Assembly: GCA_028023455.1 (NCBI GenBank)
Contig: JAQFVV010012547.1
Span: 394,597-458,596, forward strand
Source of the DNA: Epiperipatus broadwayi
Taxonomy: Eukaryota; Onychophora; Udeonychophora; Euonychophora; Peripatidae
Direction of reading: 5' to 3'
DNA length: 64,000 nt
A program made the position numbers and the translations under genes. A model generated the notes under the pieces. It ran no database searches. It was given only the letters and a program-made list of their open reading frames with translations, and was not told the DNA's origin. Shown here piece by piece: positions 24,849 through 37,572 of the stretch (position 1 is the stretch's first letter; each line of letters opens with the position of its first letter).

Positions 24849-25312
24849 GTATTTAAATAATTATTAAAAAAAAAACTTTATACTTATAAATGTCAAAATG
24901 CAATACCATAGGGCTCCTAACCACTTCATGCCATTATTTATTTATTTATTGTCTATTTTTTTTTAAGCTGCTGTTTTAGCTTGCCTAATTCCTTTATTTT
25001 TTATTTCACTTATTGATTATTTATTTATAAGTTGATCTCTATTTGTTCTCTCCACCACATGTTGCATTCATCACTTTTAATATTATTTACTTTTAATGTG
25101 AATTTTAAATCCTCCAAAAAAAATAATAATTGACATATCTGTTCGCTCTCATTCCTATTGAATATATTTTGGTCTTATATAAGAGAGTATGTCCAATATG
25201 GATTTGAGATTTAAAGCTTAAGGGTAAAATAAAAAAAGTATAAACAAATTTTTTTAAAAAAAAAATTTCTGTCCAATGGCTGAACCTCCTTGCATCTAAA
25301 CTATATTCAGGC

Positions 25313-25330
25313 CAAAACATTGGGTACCAG
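25313..25330 (-). promoter_or_regulatory. Primer binding site of the long-LTR element
   Basis: In minus sense TGGTACCCAATGTTTTGG lies one base from the end of the 5' LTR. It starts with the TGG that complements a tRNA 3' CCA. The tRNA species was not identified. Confidence 0.6.
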
Positions 25331-25331
25331 A

Positions 25332-27844
25332 TATAAGGAAACTGTGGAGTACACCATAAGATGACGTGAATGCGATTCAGTAATTGGATGACTTGAATAC
25401 TGTGTCAACCAACCTAAAACAAGCCATATCCTAAATTCATGATTTGACATCCCATTTGGTGCGCCATAAAGGGAGCGCATCTCGCTACTGTCAGATCTAG
25501 GCCTTCAAATAGGATGTTAAAGATGTCACAATGAAATGCCTAGTTCCAAATCACATCTACTTTCAATATGCTGACTTATAATTTACTTAAAATATTTCAA
25601 TGTAACCTAGACTAGTGCATATTCATTACATCTCCCTTTTTGGGCCCCATTACACCACGGAATTCAAACTCAGAGAGTACTTGCAATCAGCTCTCTTCAG
25701 GGATGGACCTATTTAATTATTGACCAAATACGCCTCTATATAAGCATAGATAAAAAAATATTGATGATCAATCAATTAGGAGAGCAATACATAATGATGA
25801 TGATGACGATCATCAAACCTCTAATGGTGTAAATTCTTAATGCCAGTGATGATGAACTTTTAATAGTATGAATGCATAATGATGATGGTGATGATCAAAC
25901 AGAGATCAGATTGGCTTAAACAACTCAATACATTTATTAATACTCTAAACATATAATAACAAATATTTACAAAAAAAAAATAAAATATTAATTTAACAAG
26001 AATGGTCTACTATCATTTTATGGCTTAATACAATGGATTTCTCTGATTCAGATTTCATTCTGGAAATCTGTCCTCAATTAATCTTAATTTATATTAGAGA
26101 AACAAATACTTCAACGTATAGCATATACAAAATGACATTAGATAATTTACTAAATATATACATAAAACAAAAAAGAAAGAAGAAAATGAGTTCAATAATT
26201 CTAACTCTACCCCATTAATATGCTTATTAAAATGATATTTCTAGGTTGGCGTAAATATATTTATAACTTTTTTAAAAATACATATATAGTCCCCTCCCAT
26301 CTATATGTGTATGTAAGTCTTAGTGAACATTAATAAAAGATAAGTAAAAGACCATTTATTCAAGTTGATTAATTATGCACTCAGAAATAAAATAATTACA
26401 ATTAGATATTATTAAAAACTTATTAGTAATTAATATAGGTTTGTTTGTTCTAAAGTTTGTCCTCAGTGTTATATATATATATATAAACTTACTTGAGGTC
26501 GCTATATTAAATCAATGTTGAATTTCCAGAGAGATCTGTAAATTTACTTTTATTAAAAGTTGTACATATTTTTATTAACTATGATCCCTACTTCCCTTTA
26601 TATATCAACATATGATGCATATGATATTCACTGCTCCCACTTTCAACATGCAGGCGATTGAATTTGAAAAATGAATCTTGAATACACAATAAGAAAAAAA
26701 AATTACAATTGATGAACTTTCAAATAGCAATAATAAAAACAAAAAAAAATCATGTGAATTAAATATATATATATATTCTGAGGAAAACAAGCATTCTGTC
26801 CACAGTTAAGAGTTTATAAACTTAAATGTCAATCTCCATGCATAATGTTCTTGTTCACCAACTCTGTTGATATTTGTATCTTTTATGCTACTCGGTTTAA
26901 ACAAATACATAACAAATTATCTCTTCTGAACATATATAAATCCAATGAAGATTGGTGTTCACCAGCGTTTTGTAAAAATAGACCTTTTTGATGGATAACT
27001 TTATAATGACATCGAAGCTAGCTTTGGAACACTGCTGACATTGGTTTTTTACCCCACACACATTGTAATGATCTCTTTATAACTGCCTTTTATTTATTGT
27101 GGCTTAAAAATATATATATAAATAGTTTTTTTTTTTAAAAAAAAGTCAATTTCTAGTAGTTTCACATTTCCTTTGCATTATTTTAATAATAACGAATTCA
27201 ATCTTGCTAAATAAATTAAGTTACTATTCATTTCTGCTAAGTATAAATTAAAGTTTAAATTTCCAGTTTTCTTCTATCCAAATTCTAAAGATTTTAATAT
27301 TAATTTTAAAATATTGACATTAAATTTTAAAATACATATTCTTACTGTTTCTTTCCTTTTTAAATGCCGAACATTTGCTTTTTTTTTAAAAAAAAAATAA
27401 AAGGGTTTATTTTATGTGCTGATAGTTCTACTGTTAAACCACAAGTGAAGTAAACACTAGATTATTTTTCTTGTGCTAGCCAAAACCTATTGTTACAACT
27501 TAATAAAAAAATATATATAAAACATTATTTTTTTTATTTTTTATTCTTCATTATTCCAAACTCAATCACTTAGCAACTATTTTGACCTCATATGAATTTT
27601 GACCTTTGACTATGTTTGTCCTATAAGTCAATTATTTTAATTAATGATATTAATTGAAGAAAAAAATTAATTTCCACAAATAGACAAACATATTAGTTTA
27701 TATGTATGTTTATATATGTATATACTTTATGAGTATAAGCAGATATGTAGGATATATTATTTGCCTACCACTTGGTCTGAATTCAAACATTGTGAAAAAA
27801 AAACTGCGACAGATGTGATGGTTGGTTGCAAGCCATCTCTTACA
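25332..27844 (-). repeat. 5' LTR (2.51 kb)
   Basis: Partner of 18679-21209. It ends at CTCTTACA (27844) and is followed by (AT)n, so the target duplication is ambiguous in AT-rich flanks. Divergence between the LTRs is visible at many positions, so the insertion is not very recent. Confidence 0.85.
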
Positions 27845-28520
27845 ATATATATATATCATTTATATGCTTCAAGTATTTAGGATGTGAAACAGCTTCCAGA
27901 TGCAGCCTTTTTTATTTGATTATATTTAAACTATAAACAAATAAAAATGCAGTATTGTACTTTATATTTCTTATTTCATACCTTTATATAAAAAATAAAT
28001 TGTAAATAATTATCATATTTTTGATTTTTTTTTTAGCACTTAAAATATGTGTTAGCTCTCCTAGTTGTATTAAAACCACCTAACATTTTTTTTTCATTTT
28101 TATGAATTTTGAAAAATCTTGGATATTTTTTTTTTAATTTTCACTATTATGTTTGATAAATCTTTTGTTCAAAGTCAGATTCGGTTAATTAGGCAACAAA
28201 ATGTTTGGATCAAGCAATTTGACATTACTTGACACTTTATTAACAATATTATTTAGTATCTCAATTTTAGAGTCACAGCATAAATTTTAATGAGTTTTCA
28301 CATTATTAGATGAATTATAATATTAACTATTTAGTCCTAACTAATTGTTTTTATGTCTTTAGTTACTATGTTTAATAAGATTATAACTTTTTTGTAAAAA
28401 AATTACAATCATTGTACATTTTACTGTTTTTTTTTTAAATAAATGCTTTTATAAATGTAATTTATATTTTATTCATCTATTTTGCAGAAACTTTACTTAG
28501 TTTTTTTTTTTTTTGTTTAG
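27845..28520 (+). other. Intron 2, last part
   Basis: AT-rich; ends with a long T tract and TTTTGTTTAG, a strong acceptor for the exon at 28521. Nothing else seen. Confidence 0.65.
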
Positions 28521-28701
28521 ATATAATATTGCAGATAATGAACTTTCCAGAAATCATGACATGAGTGTTAAGATACGCATGTCATCTTTCAGATATATTC
28601 ACACACATAGATTTCAGGCTGAAACTTTAGCATTCTGCCAACATTTTAACCAGTTACAAGTTGTTTTGGGAAGGATGCGAGCTGTAGCAGCTGGAAAACT
28701 G
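28521..28701 (+). CDS. VPS13D: VPS13D-like exon (third in window)
   Basis: The 181-nt exon starts with the A that completes Lys (phase 2) and encodes about 60 residues. It includes SVKIRMSSFRYIHTHRFQAE, then a helix-like FCQHFNQLQVVLGRMRA. The human protein as I recall it has SLRMASVQYVHTQRFQAEV..FIQHFTQLQDVLGRQRA, an unmistakable match and specific to VPS13D-type sequences. It ends in phase 0 at AAACTG|GTACAA. The short AAGKL end continues directly into ISDKAMRSSR in the next exon, as in the family. Confidence 0.93.
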
Positions 28702-29268
28702 GTACAAATATTTAAAGTTATTTATTCTTTTTAGTGAAATAAATAGGTTGTAATATTTAAAAATATTTATAGCAGTAAATTACTTAGATTTTTTTTATAG
28801 TATACAGTTATTATTGACCTGTGAGAATTAATGGAGGGGAGGGGGTGAATTATACTACAAAATGCAATCTAAAAAGAAAAAAAAACTTTTTTAAATATTT
28901 TATTTTTAACTTAAACTTATTGAAGTTAATGTGAAATTGAGTAATTTTAAGAAATTTATTTAATATATTTTTCGACTTGGAGTATTATGACAGATTGTTC
29001 CAACTTAGTGATAGTATTATTAAACAGGTATATAAAATTGTGGCAGTACCATTACTACTGTCTCCAGTTTTATATTTGAAGTTATTAAATTTTATTAATG
29101 CCTACAGCATGAAACAATTGCCTACAATTTATTTAGAACAAATATTCTGTTATTATATCTTGATAATTACAACTTCTATATGGATTATTGATCGAGTTTT
29201 TATTATCAATATCCTCACTTTCTAACTTTTTTCTTTTTTTTTTTACATTGAATTCGGTCAAAAGAATA
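28702..29268 (+). other. Intron 3, first part
   Basis: AT-rich intron with no supported feature; the 82-codon frame at 28977 shows no recognisable domain. Confidence 0.55.
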
Positions 29269-29273
29269 AATTT

Positions 29274-29865
29274 TGTTGTGGTTTGGTTAGGCTTACAGGT
29301 TAATTCCAAGCCCTTAGACACAAAAAGAATAACTACTCAGCAATCAATATGTACAAAATATTAGTCCAAAAAATATACAAATGTTAGTTAAACAAACAAA
29401 TAAATACAGTTGATACAATTGAATGCTGATATAGTCGAGCCGAGTTCGGAACTCACTTCTAACTAAATGATTAGCCTGCCTCATGAACTCTGGTAAGACT
29501 CTTCCAGCTATGTATTTAGCTTGCCTCGAGTCGGCTTTAATTCGGACATAGCAGTTTCCAGTCCATAGGTGGACTTGCTTCATTGCATGGATGTCGCGAT
29601 AATGAATAGAGAGACTACCCTTACTGATGGCAGAGGGTTTAATGGAGAGCACGTTTTGTCATTCAGGTTAACAGAAGTAATTGCTCTCTGCCTTGCCTCC
29701 AAAAGGCTGACTATTTAATGGCAGATCCCCTACCTTACTGGAAACGTGTGGATTTGGTGCGGGAATCCAGTGAAGGATTAATCCCTTTGGATAGCAACTG
29801 GGTCCTAGCCCATCAGGTAAGGAATCTGGAATAGTTCACTCCTAAAGACAAGATCTGATATGACA
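29274..29865 (-). repeat. 3' LTR of the Mag-like element
   Basis: In minus sense it starts TGTCATATCAGATCT and ends ACAACA, with TG...CA ends. It is immediately preceded in sense by the purine tract GCCAGGGGGAGGA. It matches 32227-32780 but is about 38 bp longer. Confidence 0.85.
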
Positions 29866-30440
29866 TCCTCCCCCTGGCTAAAATTAGTTCTGGAAGACAA
29901 CATAGTTATCAAGATGAGCTGGATGACATATTGTCCACTTGGTTGGTTTTTCTGGTTGATTGCTGTTCCTGTCTTCATCTTCTTTGCTTGATGAGTTTGT
30001 TTTTGGTTGTTTGTTGCAGTCTTGATTTTGCTGTTCATCTTCCCTTCTTGATGTAAAATTGTCTCAGGTTGACCACTGCTCTTGTTAGCTTCTGATGTCT
30101 GGTTGAGTCTTAGCTGGTTGTGATGGCGATGATGATGATGACCATCTTCTGTTTGCACAACAACAATATAAAGACCCTCTATTTGAGTCACCACTGCTGG
30201 TATCCATTTTGTGGACCCGTAGTACATGTAACATAGTACTTGTGTCCTATTTGAAGTTAATTTTTTTATCTTCTTGTTCAAGTTTGGCATCAGATTTCAG
30301 GGTTAATAGCATAGTTCTTATGGGTCTGTTGAACAACAGTTCTGCAGGAATCTTCCCTGTTACAGTGCTCTGAGTGGAGTGCTGTGCTGGCAGAATCCAG
30401 GAAATTCAGTTGTTCCAGCTTTCATCCATTTTCATGATCA
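29805..30440 (-). pseudogene. Integrase C-terminal remnant
   Basis: Minus-strand frames include AQHSTQSTVTGKIPAELLFNRP (about 30330-30400) and then YYGSTKWIPAVVTQIEGLYIVVVQTEDGHHHHRHHNQLR (30290-29805). These are the STT-G-SPAELL and G..W..G.V......Y.V....G...RRHxxQLR motifs of Gypsy integrase C-termini. A stop and a frame change separate the pieces. The frame runs into the 3' LTR, as is usual for this family. The polyhistidine run replaces the usual Arg-rich RRH. Confidence 0.8.
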
Positions 30441-30449
30441 GCTTTTTGT

Positions 30450-30800
30450 TGAAGTCTTCTGAGTAATTAGACTTCATCTTTGATACTGTTGAGAGCTGGT
30501 TCACTTTGAATTCTAAGTGATTGAACTAGTCACGGCCTAACAAGTTGATATGATCAGATGCCACTACCAGTGATAGGTGTCTCATCTTATTAGGTATAGT
30601 AATTTTAACTCTTGTCTAACCCAAAAGTTTTATTTTTTTGTCCTGATAGTCTGATATTGACCTACCGCTGGGGTGCTGTTTATATTTATTCTTTTTGTTA
30701 ATGATTGTTCAAGTCTTTTTTGAAACTATAGATACTACTGACTCTGTCAAGTTCCATCTTGACTGGTGTATCATTAATTATGGACAGTGTGTACAAACGC
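30450..30800 (-). pseudogene. Aspartic protease remnant
   Basis: In minus sense, VKMELDRVSSIYSF (about 30760-30720) corresponds to the IKMELDTGAAVSII active-site region, with the DTG triad changed to DRV. It is followed by a piece like LVVASDHINLLGRD.FNHLE, the protease C-terminus/RT border (LLGRDWL). The catalytic motif is lost. The sequence then jumps to integrase, which marks the deletion. Confidence 0.65.
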
Positions 30801-30849
30801 AGACTTGTCATCTCGGGTATGGTTTATACAGGCTGCTTCCTTAGGTTTC

Positions 30850-31643
30850 TTATAAGTGCCTTACTGTTTTTAGGAAAAGGTGTTTCTATTTTTGTCTCGC
30901 CGGTTTTTCTTTTCAATTTCAGACATGCCGCCTTTATATGTTCGATCCGCTTGCAAAACGTGCATGTTGCCTTGCGGTACGGTCACTCTGTATGCATGTG
31001 ATCATTGCGTCTATAACAAAGCCATGGGCTATTTGATGCAGAGTTCTCTGACTGTGTATTTGGGTGATCCAATGTTATTTTCAATTTTTTGCACTTCCTA
31101 CTTTGTATTTTTAATAGGGTAGCTTGACTAGCTATTGTCTCTGCTAGTCCTGCCTGAGCTACCGCTCTCTCAAAATCTAGGTCCAGAATTGTTAACATTT
31201 TCAGTCTCAAATTGTGATCATTTATGCCTCAAATAAAATGGATCACGAAGTGCTTCATTCATGAAGTCTTTGAAATCACACTTCAAAGCTAATATACAGA
31301 CGGATTCATGTTGCAAATTCTCTAGCTGTTTCACCCTGCTTTTGTATGCTGAAATTAAAATGGTATCTCTGCATTATTCTCAAGGGTTTAGGAGAAAAAT
31401 ATTCTGTGAGGATTGTCAACATTCTTTCAAAATCCAGCTCAGCTGTGGTTACAGCTGTAGATTGAGACTTGAGTATATGGTACATTTGCGGACCTATTAT
31501 GGTTATTAGTGTGGCTAACTTTACCTCAGACTTTTTATCTGGTTAGCCTGTAAATAAAAAAAAATCAAATGCTCTATAATTTGGCCAGCTCTCAGGTTGA
31601 GCCGGATCAAAAGATTCCATAGAGCTGATTGATTTAGACATTT
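30850..31643 (-). pseudogene. Gag remnant with CCHC zinc knuckle
   Basis: The likely start at 31643 begins MSKSISSMESFDPAQPESW, matching the FDPxxPESWxxYxxRLE opening of Mag-type Gag. After several frame changes a perfect zinc knuckle CTFCKRIEHIKAAC (C-x2-C-x4-H-x4-C) lies at 30964-30923. The intervening frame at 31210-30983 (DLDFERAVAQAGLAETIASQ) resembles Gag just before the knuckle. Stops and frameshifts make it non-functional. Confidence 0.75.
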
Positions 31644-31949
31644 TTATTTATTTATGCGAGTAACCACTCATAATTATTTTGTTTTTCAGTTACGTTATTG
31701 TAAGTAACTCAGCGAAGCTTTTAAACCACTAGAGCGAGCTTTTGTCGCTGTCTTGCGAGTAAAGTTCTTGTGATTGGTTGAAGCTTCAAATTGACACGCC
31801 TTTATGTTTGCAGTCAATTTTATTCAACAGTTAAAAAAAAATCACATTAATGAAATTACGGGAACATAAATTTTTTTCAAAAAGAAAAATAATAAAACGA
31901 ATATGCACTCTCGTATTTATTTCATGCATTTGAAACTGGCGTATTTTAT

Positions 31950-32235
31950 AATATAATTTTTCCTGCCGTGAGGGAAAAATTGTCCGACTGTGCTAGATCT
32001 GTTGTAACTGGTATAGTTTATATAATTTTTCCAGTTGTGAGGGAAAAATTTCTTTGTGACTGCACCAGATCTGTTGAAACTGGCATATTTTATGCAATAA
32101 TTTTTCCAGCCATGATGGAAAATTTTTTCAAATGTGTGACTGTGCCAGATCTGTTGAAGCTGGCATAGTTTATTCTATAATTTTTTTTACCATGAGGGAA
32201 AAATTTCTCTGTGACTATGCTAGATCTGTTGTATT
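31950..32235. repeat. ~75-bp tandem repeat in the retroelement leader (4 units)
   Basis: AGATCTGTTG recurs at 31995, 32067, 32147 and 32222 (spacings 72, 80, 75), each preceded by GAGGGAAAAATT and GTGACTGTGC-like sequence. The last copy overlaps the inner end of the 5' LTR (TGTTGT at 32227). The unit therefore includes the LTR edge and the presumed primer-binding region (in minus sense TGGTGCAGTCACA in the second unit). Located between the 5' LTR and gag. Confidence 0.75.
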
Positions 32236-32780
32236 TGGTTAGGCTTACAGGTTCATTCCAAACCAACAGACACAAAAAGAATAACTACTCAGCAATCAAT
32301 ATGTAAAATTTATTAGTCCAAAAATATACAATTGAATGCTGAGGTAGTCGAGCCATGTATAAAACTCATTTCTAGCTAAATGATTAGTCTGCCTCATGAG
32401 CTGTGGTAAGACTCTTCCAGCTATGTATTTAGCTTGCCTTGAGTCGGCTCTAATTCAGACATAGCAGTTTCCAGTCCATAGGTGGACTTGCTTCACTGTG
32501 TGGATGTCTGGATAATGAATAGAGAGACTACACTTGCTGATGACAGAGGGTTTAATGGAGAGCACGTTCTGTCATTCAGGTTAACAGAAGTAATTGCTCT
32601 CTGCCTTACCTCCAAAAGGCTGACTATTTAATGGCAGATCCCCTACCTTACTGGAAACATGTGGATTTGGTGCGCAAACCCCAGTGAAGGATTTAATCCC
32701 TTTGGATAGTGCCTGGGTGCTAGCCAATCAAATAAGGAATCTGGAATAGTCCACTTCTAAAGGCAAGGTCAGATATGATA
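32227..32780 (-). repeat. 5' LTR of the Mag-like element
   Basis: 554 bp, direct repeat of 29274-29865, with the outer end altered (TATCA instead of TGTCA in sense). Divergence from its partner is moderate, with small deletions. Confidence 0.85.
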
Positions 32781-32785
32781 GATTT

Positions 32786-35700
32786 TAACATAGATTTACT
32801 TTCTCATTAACATACTGATGTGGTTTTTGTACATATATTTGTTACTGCATTGAATATATTATAGATATGACAACATTTATATCATAATTTGTGATTAACT
32901 ATTTCTCTGCTGAAAACATAAAAGTCATATTTTATACTTTTATTCAGAATGTTTTATTATACATTATTAGCTTCCAAATGTTTATTATTGGTAATAACTA
33001 ATTTTATAATTAATACATTGCAGAGATATATCTTATAATATTATAAATGAGAATATTTAAAAACTCTCATTATTTTAATAAGATGTAAAATGTTACATAA
33101 TTGTTAAATTCTGAGTTGTGAACTATTTTATGACAATACAATTCATGACTAATTTCAGGAAAACTCCTTTCATTGACTGTCCAATCTCCAAAATAATTTA
33201 TTACTTTGTCACAATATGCTTAACACTTAATTTTTTCAGGGTAAATGTTGAACACACAGAACTCTAAAATATGTTGATATTTATAATCCAATACATGTAT
33301 ATCTATTTTAGATAGATAGACATTAAGTGTTATTTTATGAAATTCAAATATAATAACTTATGTGTATATCCGTTTTTTACTTTCATAAATAAGTTTCAAG
33401 ATTATGCTGATTTGTGATTAATGATATTGAGCTTGGCACAGCTAATGAAGGGAGTTCTCCTGAAATCACTCAAGAATGTTCATTGTCATAATTCACAATT
33501 CAGAATTTGCTATAATATAATATCTTAGTTAAATAATGAACTAGTAGAAGGTACTTAAATACTTTCATTCATAATATTTTTATTAATTAGTTTATTTAGT
33601 TAATATGGTTTTTTTTTTTTTAGTATTGCATTAACTGATATTTCTTTTATAGAATTGTGATATATTGTCTTATTTTTGATTAGTTTTTATTTCAAATTTT
33701 ATTTTAGATATAAAAAAATGCTTTTTGAGAATTTGTGCTTTTTAATTTTATACTTTTTATCAACAAATGATCACTGAAAAGTTTGAAATCAGTTGAAGCT
33801 TGCATGAATTTTTTTTTCAAGCCCATTTTTTTTTGTCTTAGATATTATACAACTCATTTTCTTCCATTAATATAATCCTTGGTTAAATGAATGGATATTG
33901 AATGGAAATGCCAAGTAGATGTCTGTGACAAAGTTACTGCTCATGTTGTATTTATCCACTGAATTAAATTTATGCTTGTATTAATAATAGCATTCACAAA
34001 AAGAGATAACTATTTCCAAATCAGTTAACTAGTTATTTAAAGAATTTATATACTACAATAGAATTTATATAAAATAGCACTTTTTGTTAATTAAAAAAAA
34101 ATTATTTAAAAAAAAATTTAATTCAGAAATAATGTGAATTAATTTATATAATAGATGCATATTTTTTTTTTGGCTATTTTCATTCATAACCTAACATTTG
34201 TGATATATTGATATAAATTATTTTTTATTATCATTAATAAATCATATTTGAGCATTACAATATTATCAAGGAAATATATTCATACATTGAGTCACAGTTA
34301 TGTGTCTCATAGCATAGAATAACTTAGTAGCATGTGTGTACATATATATAAAAGTTGAAAAGAAAAACAGAAACAAACTCAAACAAAATTTTCTGTAGAT
34401 ATTTATTAAAAAAATATATACAGTGAAATAACAGTTAAGAGTTAAATAATAATTTAGAATTTAAAAAATTATTATAAAATAAACATTTAATAAAATGTTT
34501 AATTTTGATTTTGATAATTAAAACAAGCATATATTTATATTACAATAGATACACTGCTAATTATAAAATTTCTCTATCTATATCAATTAAAAATTTTTTT
34601 AAATTAAGGCTTGTATAACATATTTTGATAAACATCCTACAAAGATGTTGAAAGGACTAAGAAATGTTTTAGATAATAATTTGGTATTTAATTAAGGTGA
34701 ATTAAAAAAAAGTTATTAACTTTTTTTTAATCAAGATAAAGAAAATTTAGTTTTAATTACTGTGTTTTTAAATTCCATGATATACTATAAAGAGGTGGAT
34801 TTGAATCATTCATGACTTACAACAGTTTTACTGCAATATCATTATGAAGTTATAACTGAAGATAAGAAGTAGAGCTACAGCTAATATCACAATGATAGAA
34901 TTTGAATTCACATGGAGGCAAGGCCCAGCTTTTATGCGGTTCATTGTCCATGTATGTACTAGATGGCCTGCATGAAGTCTATCAAATTACAGAGACTGAA
35001 TGGAGCTAAAATAGTGCTAACAGTTACTCAATTTATACCTTTCCCGAAGATGTCATAAGCCAGTCTACTGTTTTAGAATAGACTAGCTTACAATGAGATT
35101 CCAGTAAATATCCAGCTTACTGAAAAAAATATTATGTTATAGTTTATAGATATGCAATTTTATCTAATACAAAAGAAAGCCCAAACGAAGTTATTATAGC
35201 TGTATAGCATGCACACAGGAGATATAAGCAGATACTAGTTGGTTAGTAGAAAAATAATTTGTTGAAACATTATTTTAAATAATTAACTTTGCAATTAAAA
35301 ATTTTTAAGTTATCAGTTTTAAAAATAAATATCTGGAAAATATATTATCCATTCAAAAGAAAAAAAAGTAAGAGTGAATAATCAGTTGGTCTACAGATGA
35401 TTTCTTCCCATTAATATTTATAAAGATTTATTTCAGTTTTGATTAATTAAATATTGTAAAGGAAAACTCAAAAAATCTTATTGTAAATGAAGAAACAAAA
35501 AGCCAAAGTTTTTTTTTTAAAAATAACTTTCCATATCAAATCTCAGTATAATTTTCTTTTTTTTTTTTAAAAAACAAAAGAAAAAAAAGAAACTCTTTTA
35601 TTTATCATTAGAAAATAATGAATTAATTAATAACTTTGATTCATACTATCTTTTTTTTTTATATCCACACATGAATTTTATGTATATTTTCAATATCGAA

Positions 35701-36902
35701 AAAATATAATATGGTTTAATAAGTTTATTATTTTTTGACAAATGAAATATCCTAGGATATAGGCATCAGTGCGTGCACACATTTCCATGCTTACACACAT
35801 AGATATTAAAAGTAATCATTTATGTATTATTAAAAATGAATTTTTATTATTTTATAAGTCTGTGACAATTCTAATGTATTAATTTTATATTCTTACACTG
35901 CATGTCTTTGTGCTGATATATAAGTGTACATCTAAAAGTATATGTAAACTACAATGTGATAGCATATCAGAATGTCGAATTTATATTTATAATTTACTTA
36001 ATTTCATTTTATTATTACAGTTTCCAATTAATAAATTGATATTTCATTTCATTAAGTTATTGGCAGTGAATTTATTTAATCCTAAAATATTATAAATTAT
36101 TATACTTTGTTAATTATCTCTTGCTCACAGTAACAGTTATAGAGTTCTTGGTTCCCTGAGCTGGATTTATGCATAATGGTCAGATTGGGATTTGTGTTTA
36201 GAGTTATGATAGTCAGCATAATTTCTGTATCCCAGCATTATTTTTTTTTAAAATTGCATTATTCTGATAGATTAGCACTTAAGTTTGTGCATCCAAATTA
36301 TTATTTGTATTGCTGCCCTAAGTTTGGCAGTGACTGAGTAATTAGCCTGGTCTATAGTGGACCACTTTCAAATTCAGGCACATGGTTGATTGTTGTTTTT
36401 ATTTTTTGATCGTTCATGATTATGAATGATTATATTATTAATCTGTAATGCTGGTGAACTCATTATTGGTCTTTGTTTTTGCTGATCTTGCTTGCTCTCT
36501 CATTCTTTATATTTCTTCTATCTTTGTGACTACATGGAGATGATGATAAGCTATCATCCCAAGTTCACCCCCAAGTTTATAACATATATCAAACATCAGC
36601 ATTTATGAAATCTTTTAAAATAGCATTCTATTGTGTTTTAATTTTAAGCATTTTTACAAGCAAATTTTTTGCTTAAATTTTTTATACCAAGCAATTTTTT
36701 TTTAATTTATGAAACATTACATATATATGACCATGAATGTATATGATTACATTTAAATTTGCCAACTGTCAAAAAATATTTCTATTATCCTCATATATAT
36801 ATATATCAAAGAACTGCTGACAGAATCTTTTATGTCATATATAATTTGCATATGACATTATTCCATTTTACATTATTTATTTGTAATCATCCATTTAAGC
36901 AC
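32786..36902 (+). other. Intron 3, middle part: no gene or resolved repeat
   Basis: 4.1 kb of AT-rich intron with homopolymer runs. A slightly less AT-rich patch at about 34780-35110 may be an old repeat but has no termini or coding sequence I can name. Confidence 0.6.
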
Positions 36903-37572
36903 AAAGGATTTGCTATTAATTAAAAGTAGACCCTTTGATTCTTCCTGGAGACTTTAAAGAAACCGAGCAGAGTAAATTCCTAATGTCTACTTCGTACGGT
37001 CTTGTCATTCTGATTATTCATATAGTATACAAACATGATATGCTGCTCACCAACACGCGTTAGCCAGTGTGGTGAGTTTATTGGCTTTTTGCCTCTGAGT
37101 TTTAGATCGAGAAATATCATGGTCTCTTCTTAGTTGCCTGATAGTTCTTAACTGAAATATCACTTGAGTTTTCATGAAGGCAGAATGTGAATGTGTGTGT
37201 GGATATTTTTTTTTAAATAGATATTTACAGTTATTGACTGACAAAAATAAATCATGGCCCTTATTTCCAGGATGCTACTAAGTATCTCCTGATTGCAAAC
37301 CTAGACTGCCATTTGATGACGACCTTTTATTTAGAGATTTACAACTCCAGATCACTTTCAAATAAAGGAAGACTGCAAGAATTGAAAGAACTGTCTCATA
37401 TTAAATGGGATATTATTGAGCTTTGTGAAGTTACAAGAAAAGATGAAGAGACAATTCATTTAAAAGTCGACATGTATTATATTACAAAGGAAGAAGCATT
37501 GGAAATACAAGTGGAATAAGATTCATTATAAATAAAAAATGGAAGAACAATATTGTGGAGATTGATAGTGTA

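Larger units (their letters stand above)
18679..27844 (-). mobile_element. LTR retrotransposon with 2.5-kb LTRs, minus strand
   Basis: Two direct repeats, 18679-21209 and 25332-27844, enclose 4.1 kb. In minus sense both repeats start TGTAAGAGATGG. A purine tract GAGGAGAGGGGTGT (21210-21223 complement) directly precedes the 3' LTR, and TGGTACCCAATG (25330-25319 complement) lies one base after the 5' LTR as a primer binding site. A coiled-coil gag-like frame lies next to the 5' LTR and an integrase C-terminus next to the 3' LTR, the expected order. Reverse transcriptase and RNase H are not recognisable. The element is 9.2 kb long and sits in intron 2 antisense to the host gene. Confidence 0.85.
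29269..32785 (-). mobile_element. Gypsy (Mag-like) element with a large pol deletion, minus strand
   Basis: Paired LTRs (29274-29865 and 32227-32780), purine tract, leader, gag, protease remnant and integrase C-terminus lie in order on the minus strand. Almost all of reverse transcriptase, RNase H and the integrase core is missing, so the protease/RT region jumps to the integrase end near 30430-30460. Flanks AATTT (left) and GATTT (right) fit a diverged 5-bp target duplication. It can only have moved with helper proteins, if at all. It is antisense to the host gene. Confidence 0.85.

Noticed and set aside
19972-26790. Paired small frames in both LTRs (for example 19972-20157 and 26605-26790) as conserved genes
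   Set aside because: They are similar only because the two LTRs are copies of each other; AT-rich low-complexity peptides with no domain.
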